Below are positions 32,343 through 35,639 of a stretch of 35,639 nt of DNA, in pieces; position 1 is the first letter of the stretch; each line of letters begins with the position of its first letter. The stretch is from Deltaproteobacteria bacterium. GTDB taxonomy: Bacteria; Bdellovibrionota_C; UBA2361; SZUA-149; JADZAE01. The stretch is taken from NCBI GenBank assembly GCA_020852715.1, contig JADZAE010000081.1, positions 1 through 35,639 on the forward strand, given 5' to 3'. A program made the position numbers and the translations under genes. The notes under the pieces were generated by a model that was not told where the DNA came from, did no database searches, and saw nothing but the letters and a program-made list of their open reading frames with translations.

Positions 32343-33623
32343 TTAGGATGAAGTGATAGAAAAACGAGGATTATTACATTCTCGAAATTTATCGCACCAC
32401 GCCCCTTTCGCTATGATTTGTATTTCTTCGCCGGCATGGGTAACAGCAAACACATCTACTTCTTCTGACGAGATCATCATATCGGTATGCACATTACTTT
32501 CATTACAACCGATTTCTTTGGCTTGTTCATCTGTCATGTTTTCTCCGCCTTCAATACAAAAACGATAAGCGGAGCCAACAGCTATATGACAGGAAGCATT
32601 TTCATCGTAGAGAATCTCTTGGTAAATGCGACCGGTCTGAAAGATCGGAGAATCAATACCAACTAAAGCCACCTCACCCAAACGCTTAGCGCCGGCATCG
32701 GTATTAATATAGGCTTTAAAAAATTCCTCTCCTTCCTCTGCCGAAAAGGAAGAAATTTCACCATTGGCAAATCCGATGTTAATATCGCGCACCAATCGAC
32801 CATTAACCATCACCGGCCTGGTCACCTTAACTTTGCCGCTTACTGTGCGCCAATCAGGCGTGGTGAAAACTTCTTCTGAAGGCATGTTGCACTCATACAG
32901 CACACCGCGAGGAGACATATCAGCTCCTCCCTTAAAAATAGCCTTCGCCGATAAACCAACATGCAAATCGGTTCCCGGGCCGACAAAATGTAATTTCGCT
33001 AACTTCAATTCATTGAGCGTTTTGCTTCGCTTCTTAATAGATACTTGGTTCGCTTCAAAACGCTCCATATAATCCGGCGTATCAACACGGCAGATTTTAA
33101 AAATATCTTCCCATAACGCAGCATTCGCCTTCTCAGGCGACAAATCAGGAAATACTTTTTTCGCCCAAAGAGGCGTGGAGGCTGCTGCTAAAGTCCAGTG
33201 CACACGACATTTGCCAATGCCTTCTTCATAAAAATAGCGTATGGCCTTGCGACTAGCTTGTCTTGCTTTATTGATTTTCGCCGGATCTAAGTCTTTGAGA
33301 ATATCCGGATTTTCAGGCCCAAGAATTCTGATATTAGCGCTTTGATTATCAACAATGTCTTTATATTTCACCGGAATAAATCCCGGGACATAGGTTAAAT
33401 TTTCATCACTGGAATATTGCATGCGCAAACGTTCGGAGCGAGCATCAGGCAGGTCAATAGCGACAAATCTGGCACCCTGTTGATAAGCGTTTTCAGCGAT
33501 CAAGCAGGCGAAGTCTCGGTGAATCGGCTCAGCTGCGATATAAACATCTTGGCCAGCCTGAACATTCATTCCCTTTTTAACGATTAAATCCGCATAGCGC
33601 TTTAACTGATGATCAAAATCCAT
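32343..33623 (-). CDS. M29-family aminopeptidase
   Basis: This is a cytoplasmic metallo-aminopeptidase of the AmpS/aminopeptidase T type, which removes N-terminal residues from peptides using two metal ions. The start at 33623 (MDFDHQLKRYADLIVKKG) has AGGAAA upstream; an in-frame ATG 33 bases earlier does not. The N-terminal domain fits the family (LIVKKGMNVQAGQDVYIAAEP). The C-terminal catalytic part shows DLHVGLSAKAIFKGG, NMPSEEVFTTPDWRTVSGKV with its Glu ligand, and the ESNVHTDMMI block with His and Asp. The length, 426 residues, is normal. It is divergent from the LysR gene with a 91-base gap holding a palindrome, so the regulator may control it. Confidence 0.9.
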   Translation of the reverse strand: MDFDHQLKRYADLIVKKGMNVQAGQDVYIAAEPIHRDFACLIAENAYQQGARFVAIDLPDARSERLRMQYSSDENLTYVPGFIPVKYKDIVDNQSANIRILGPENPDILKDLDPAKINKARQASRKAIRYFYEEGIGKCRVHWTLAAASTPLWAKKVFPDLSPEKANAALWEDIFKICRVDTPDYMERFEANQVSIKKRSKTLNELKLAKLHFVGPGTDLHVGLSAKAIFKGGADMSPRGVLYECNMPSEEVFTTPDWRTVSGKVKVTRPVMVNGRLVRDINIGFANGEISSFSAEEGEEFFKAYINTDAGAKRLGEVALVGIDSPIFQTGRIYQEILYDENASCHIAVGSAYRFCIEGGENMTDEQAKEIGCNESNVHTDMMISSEEVDVFAVTHAGEEIQIIAKGAWCDKFRECNNPRFSITSS

Positions 33624-33662
33624 ATTTATTTTTCCTATATATTGCTTGAAAACCATAAATAG

Positions 33663-33680
33663 TATTAATTGTGCTTAATA
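33663..33680. promoter_or_regulatory. Putative LysR-type operator
   Basis: TATTAATTGTGCTTAATA has six-base perfect arms (TATTAA/TTAATA) and contains the T-N11-A pattern typical of LysR-type regulators. It lies midway in the 91-base gap between the divergent aminopeptidase and lysR-type genes, the usual place for such a site. Confidence 0.55.
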
Positions 33681-33714
33681 ACATATTCGCTGCCCTTTAA
33701 CTAGTAGAGATTTT

Positions 33715-34608
33715 ATGGAGATTCAACAACTAAAAGGCTTTTTGGCTGTCGCCAGATATCAGAATTTTACGATTGCCGCGCGAAAAACGCAGCGCACGCA
33801 ACCCACAATTTCATTGCAAATAAAAGCTCTCGAAGATGAGCTCGGTGTTAAATTATTTGAACGGGTCGGATCAAAACAAGTAACGCTAACAACCGAAGGT
33901 CAGATACTACAAAGAATAGCCGCGCCACTTGTCCAAGAGTTCATGCAAATTTCGATGCGCTTTCGCGAGGCGCAAGGCGTATACGAATCGAGCACTGTGT
34001 GCATAGCCACGCATAGCTCGATCATGGTTTATATGCTACCCAACATTATTAAACAGTTTTCCAAAAATTATCCTGATTGCCAGCTTAAGATATTAAATCG
34101 CAATCAAGATCAAATCGTAGAGATGGTTGAAAACGGCGAGGCTGATTTTGGCGTTACTTCGTTAGATAGCGTTCCGGCACACATGCATTATCGGATATTT
34201 AATAAAGTAAATCGTATCTTAATTGCCAACCATGACCATCCGATTGTCAAGAAATCACAAATAACCCTGAGTGACATTGCCGCTTATCCGTTAATTCTTC
34301 CTACCCCGGAATCCAGTAGTAGAAAAATGATCGATTTGGAATTTGAGAGAGAGAATCTGGAATACACCATTGCCATGGAAGTCGTCGGTAGAAGCGCCAT
34401 AAAAACCTACGTTGGTATGGGCTTTGGTATTTCTATCATCAATGAATATTATGTCAGCAATGAAGACAAAAAAACGCTCTTCGTAAAAAATATGAGCCGT
34501 TATTTCGGTAAAGCCGAAACCGGTATCCTATATAAGAAGAACCGCACACTCTCCTCCCCCGCGCAAACCTTCATTGAGCTGATTTGCAAAAACGGACAAG
34601 CCAATTAA
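33715..34608 (+). CDS. LysR-family transcriptional regulator
   Basis: This 297-residue regulator has an N-terminal winged helix-turn-helix near residues 15-60 (NFTIAARKTQRTQPTISLQI, then LEDELGVKLFERVG). A linker helix and a substrate-binding domain follow (STVCIATHSSIMVYMLPNII, EMVENGEADFGVTS, SAIKTYVGMGFGISIINEYY). The last block resembles CysB/CbbR-type effector domains. Such proteins usually bind a small-molecule effector and activate a divergent target while repressing themselves. Here the target would be the M29 aminopeptidase gene; the effector is unknown. Confidence 0.92.
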   Translation: MEIQQLKGFLAVARYQNFTIAARKTQRTQPTISLQIKALEDELGVKLFERVGSKQVTLTTEGQILQRIAAPLVQEFMQISMRFREAQGVYESSTVCIATHSSIMVYMLPNIIKQFSKNYPDCQLKILNRNQDQIVEMVENGEADFGVTSLDSVPAHMHYRIFNKVNRILIANHDHPIVKKSQITLSDIAAYPLILPTPESSSRKMIDLEFERENLEYTIAMEVVGRSAIKTYVGMGFGISIINEYYVSNEDKKTLFVKNMSRYFGKAETGILYKKNRTLSSPAQTFIELICKNGQAN

Positions 34609-34775
34609 CCTAGAAAAATCAGTCGAGGCTACCTAAAGAGAATGGCTGAGTTTTTTAGGTTTAGTAAAATGGCTACTGCTGTTTTTAGGATTAAGAACAC
34701 GCAGCACGTGTCAGCACAACCGGCGCACAAAACACCGCTGCCGCACTAGGTGTTCAAGACATTAGCGAAGCTGCT

Positions 34776-34805
34776 GGCTTGCTGAAAATATGTAGCGTTT
34801 CCTTA
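34776..34805 (+). repeat. Short repeat containing AAAATATGTAGC (partner at 23534-23563)
   Basis: The segment matches 23534-23563 at 24 of 30 bases by eye, with the exact 12-mer AAAATATGTAGC and a shared TCCTTA. In one frame both copies encode LKICS-x-SL. Confidence 0.45.
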
Positions 34806-34925
34806 GACAAACTGCACGAAGGCTCGCTTTCACGATTTGCATATAAGACTCCGCGCAGTGCCCCACGACAAGTCTCGGACAAACAAATCACAAGCCAATT
34901 CTGAATCCTATTCTGACCCCTATCC

Positions 34926-35031
34926 GGACACCTCGACGGAATGCTTACTCTTGAATAACCCCGAGGCGATTGCTAGTTATGTCTCTATTATGCCGCACAT
35001 TGAATTGGAGAATTTGCTACATCTCAGATAA
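34926..35031 (+). pseudogene. C-terminal remnant of an unidentified gene
   Basis: The frame reads LLLNNPEAIASYVSIMPHIELENLLHLR to a TAA at 35029-35031, which is immediately followed by the GGAGG ahead of the radical-SAM relic. The tight join suggests the end of an upstream gene in the same former operon. An open frame extends back to 34837, but its N-terminal part has no convincing start or character. No family is recognised. Confidence 0.3.
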
Positions 35032-35041
35032 GGAGGAGGCC

Positions 35042-35518
35042 GTGCAGACTTACGAAATAGTTTCCGGATTAAAAAACTCAGAAGAAATTACAGATTTTCG
35101 CCAGACAGCCAGTTGCTTCAAGTGAATCCAGCGTTGGGATGCGAGTTTAGATGCCGTTACTGCTCCATGTATGGATAAACGGAGAAAGAAACTCATTCTC
35201 CCGTAAAAATTTTTAGTAATTATCCTGGCTATCTTGAGCAAGGATATTATAAATCATCCCGACAAAGACAAGTTGATTTTTAACTTTTCTCCGAAAACCG
35301 ATGTTTTTCACCAGCCCTGATTGACAGCGGCATCACTCAGGCGATTCTCGGAATTTTTGCTAGGCATTCGGTGCGCTACTATATTCTTACTAAGGGAGCT
35401 GAGCCCCCGACTACTCTTAAAAGGCTTTTGAAAAAAACAGAAGCTTTGGACAAATTGTCATTTCCTGTGGACTGCCTGATGCCGAGATGGAAATGATTTT
35501 GGAACCGGATGCTTGTAA
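35042..35518 (+). pseudogene. Radical-SAM protein relic (spore photoproduct lyase-like), frameshifted and cut by an IS
   Basis: GTG at 35042 follows GGAGGAGG and opens MQTYEIVSGLKNSEEITDF. After a frame change, the sequence reads LLQVNPALGCEFRCRYCSMYG, with the CxxxCxxC iron-sulfur motif of radical-SAM enzymes. A TAA follows at 35176-35178. Later fragments in changing frames read LIFNFSPKTDVFHQP, then DSGITQAILGIFARHSVRYYILTKGAE and ISCGLPDAEMEMILEP. This order matches spore-photoproduct-lyase-type radical-SAM proteins. Several frameshifts plus the stop mean it is dead. The relic stops at 35518, exactly where the IS3-type terminal sequence begins. Confidence 0.65.
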
Positions 35519-35639
35519 TGCCACCGTTTCGTCAAGACACATTAGATAAAAAAGTTTGGTATAAAAAATCAAGCTACTTTTTGTTGTAATTGTTGATAGA
35601 ACGAAGTTTCAAACTCAATAGGACTAAGTCCACCGAGAG
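35519..35639 (-). mobile_element. End of an IS3-family insertion sequence
   Basis: The element end begins TGCCACCGTTTCGTCAAGACA at 35519 and has the TG terminus usual for IS3-family inverted repeats. The gene it contains reads leftward. It interrupts the radical-SAM relic. The rest of the element lies beyond the window. Confidence 0.65.
35569..35639 (-). CDS. IS3-family transposase (OrfB), C-terminal end, partial
   Basis: The minus-strand frame entering from the window edge reads LGGLSPIEFETSFYQQLQQKVA and stops at the TGA at 35569-35571. The LGGLSPIEFE block is the very C-terminal signature of IS3-family OrfB integrase-type transposases, following the usual RPHSS motif, which is off the window. 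Only about 23 residues are present. Confidence 0.85.
   Translation of the reverse strand, partial: LGGLSPIEFETSFYQQLQQKVA

Larger units (their letters stand above)
34609..35041. other. Region of coding relics after the LysR gene
   Basis: No intact gene is seen. Around 34690-34920 one frame reads TTGAQNTAAALGVQDISEA, then LLKICSVSLDKL and on to a TGA near 34904, without a start or ribosome-binding site. The stretch TGCCGCAC near 34738 and the block at 34776-34805 resemble sequences at 23320 and 23534. It looks like remains of a gene also left behind in the gap at 23.3-23.6 kb. Confidence 0.4.

Overview
The window comes from the chromosome of a Gram-negative, flagellated bacterium of moderate GC content, estimated by eye in the low-to-mid 40s percent. 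A SurA-like periplasmic chaperone, lipoproteins, a Spy-like periplasmic protein and cytochrome bd point to a diderm. fliD and a FlaG-like gene point to flagella. The phylum cannot be fixed by eye: the ketol-acid reductoisomerase resembles the Bacteroidetes-type enzyme, while the PAS-kinase with a CGTTENCNLCGA motif resembles proteins common in deltaproteobacteria-like lineages. The window starts inside an IS30-family transposase and ends inside an IS3-family element, so both edges probably mark assembly breaks at repeats.

Left part (0-15 kb): mfd runs from directly behind the IS30 end into a SurA-like chaperone. A small gene sits behind a sigma-28-like -10 box. A PMT-family glycosyltransferase is followed directly by a PA14-domain protein. 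topA faces them across a GC-rich, strongly folded spacer. Next come a flaG-like gene and fliD, the latter behind a good sigma-54 promoter match. A four-gene minus-strand operon follows: DUF2202 ferritin-like protein, ECF sigma factor, putative anti-sigma protein and Spy-like protein.

Middle (15-20 kb): minus-strand genes for an exported coiled-coil protein and a signalling cluster: PAS histidine kinase, sigma-region-2-like protein, receiver-domain protein, SseB-like protein and HEAT-like protein. The kinase is cut by an in-frame TGA, and the receiver gene by a frameshift in an A8 run plus a TAA.

Right part (20-35.6 kb): cydAB plus an Arg/Glu-rich lipoprotein; ftsW-murG; tRNA-Arg(CCG) beside an array of hairpins; and an ilvB-ilvN-ilvC-HEAT lipoprotein operon. 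The ilv operon has a recognisable attenuator: a Val/Leu-rich leader peptide, an antiterminator arm, and a terminator hairpin with a U-tract. Beyond it lie a badly broken M64-like secreted metallopeptidase gene, an M29 aminopeptidase divergent from a LysR regulator, and a radical-SAM relic into which the IS3-family element has inserted.

The most notable signals are the complete ilv attenuator, the number of recognisable genes interrupted by in-frame stops and frameshifts (gene decay or sequence error), the sigma-54 and sigma-28-like flagellar promoters, and three intergenic regions that share degenerate, partly coding-like repeat fragments.
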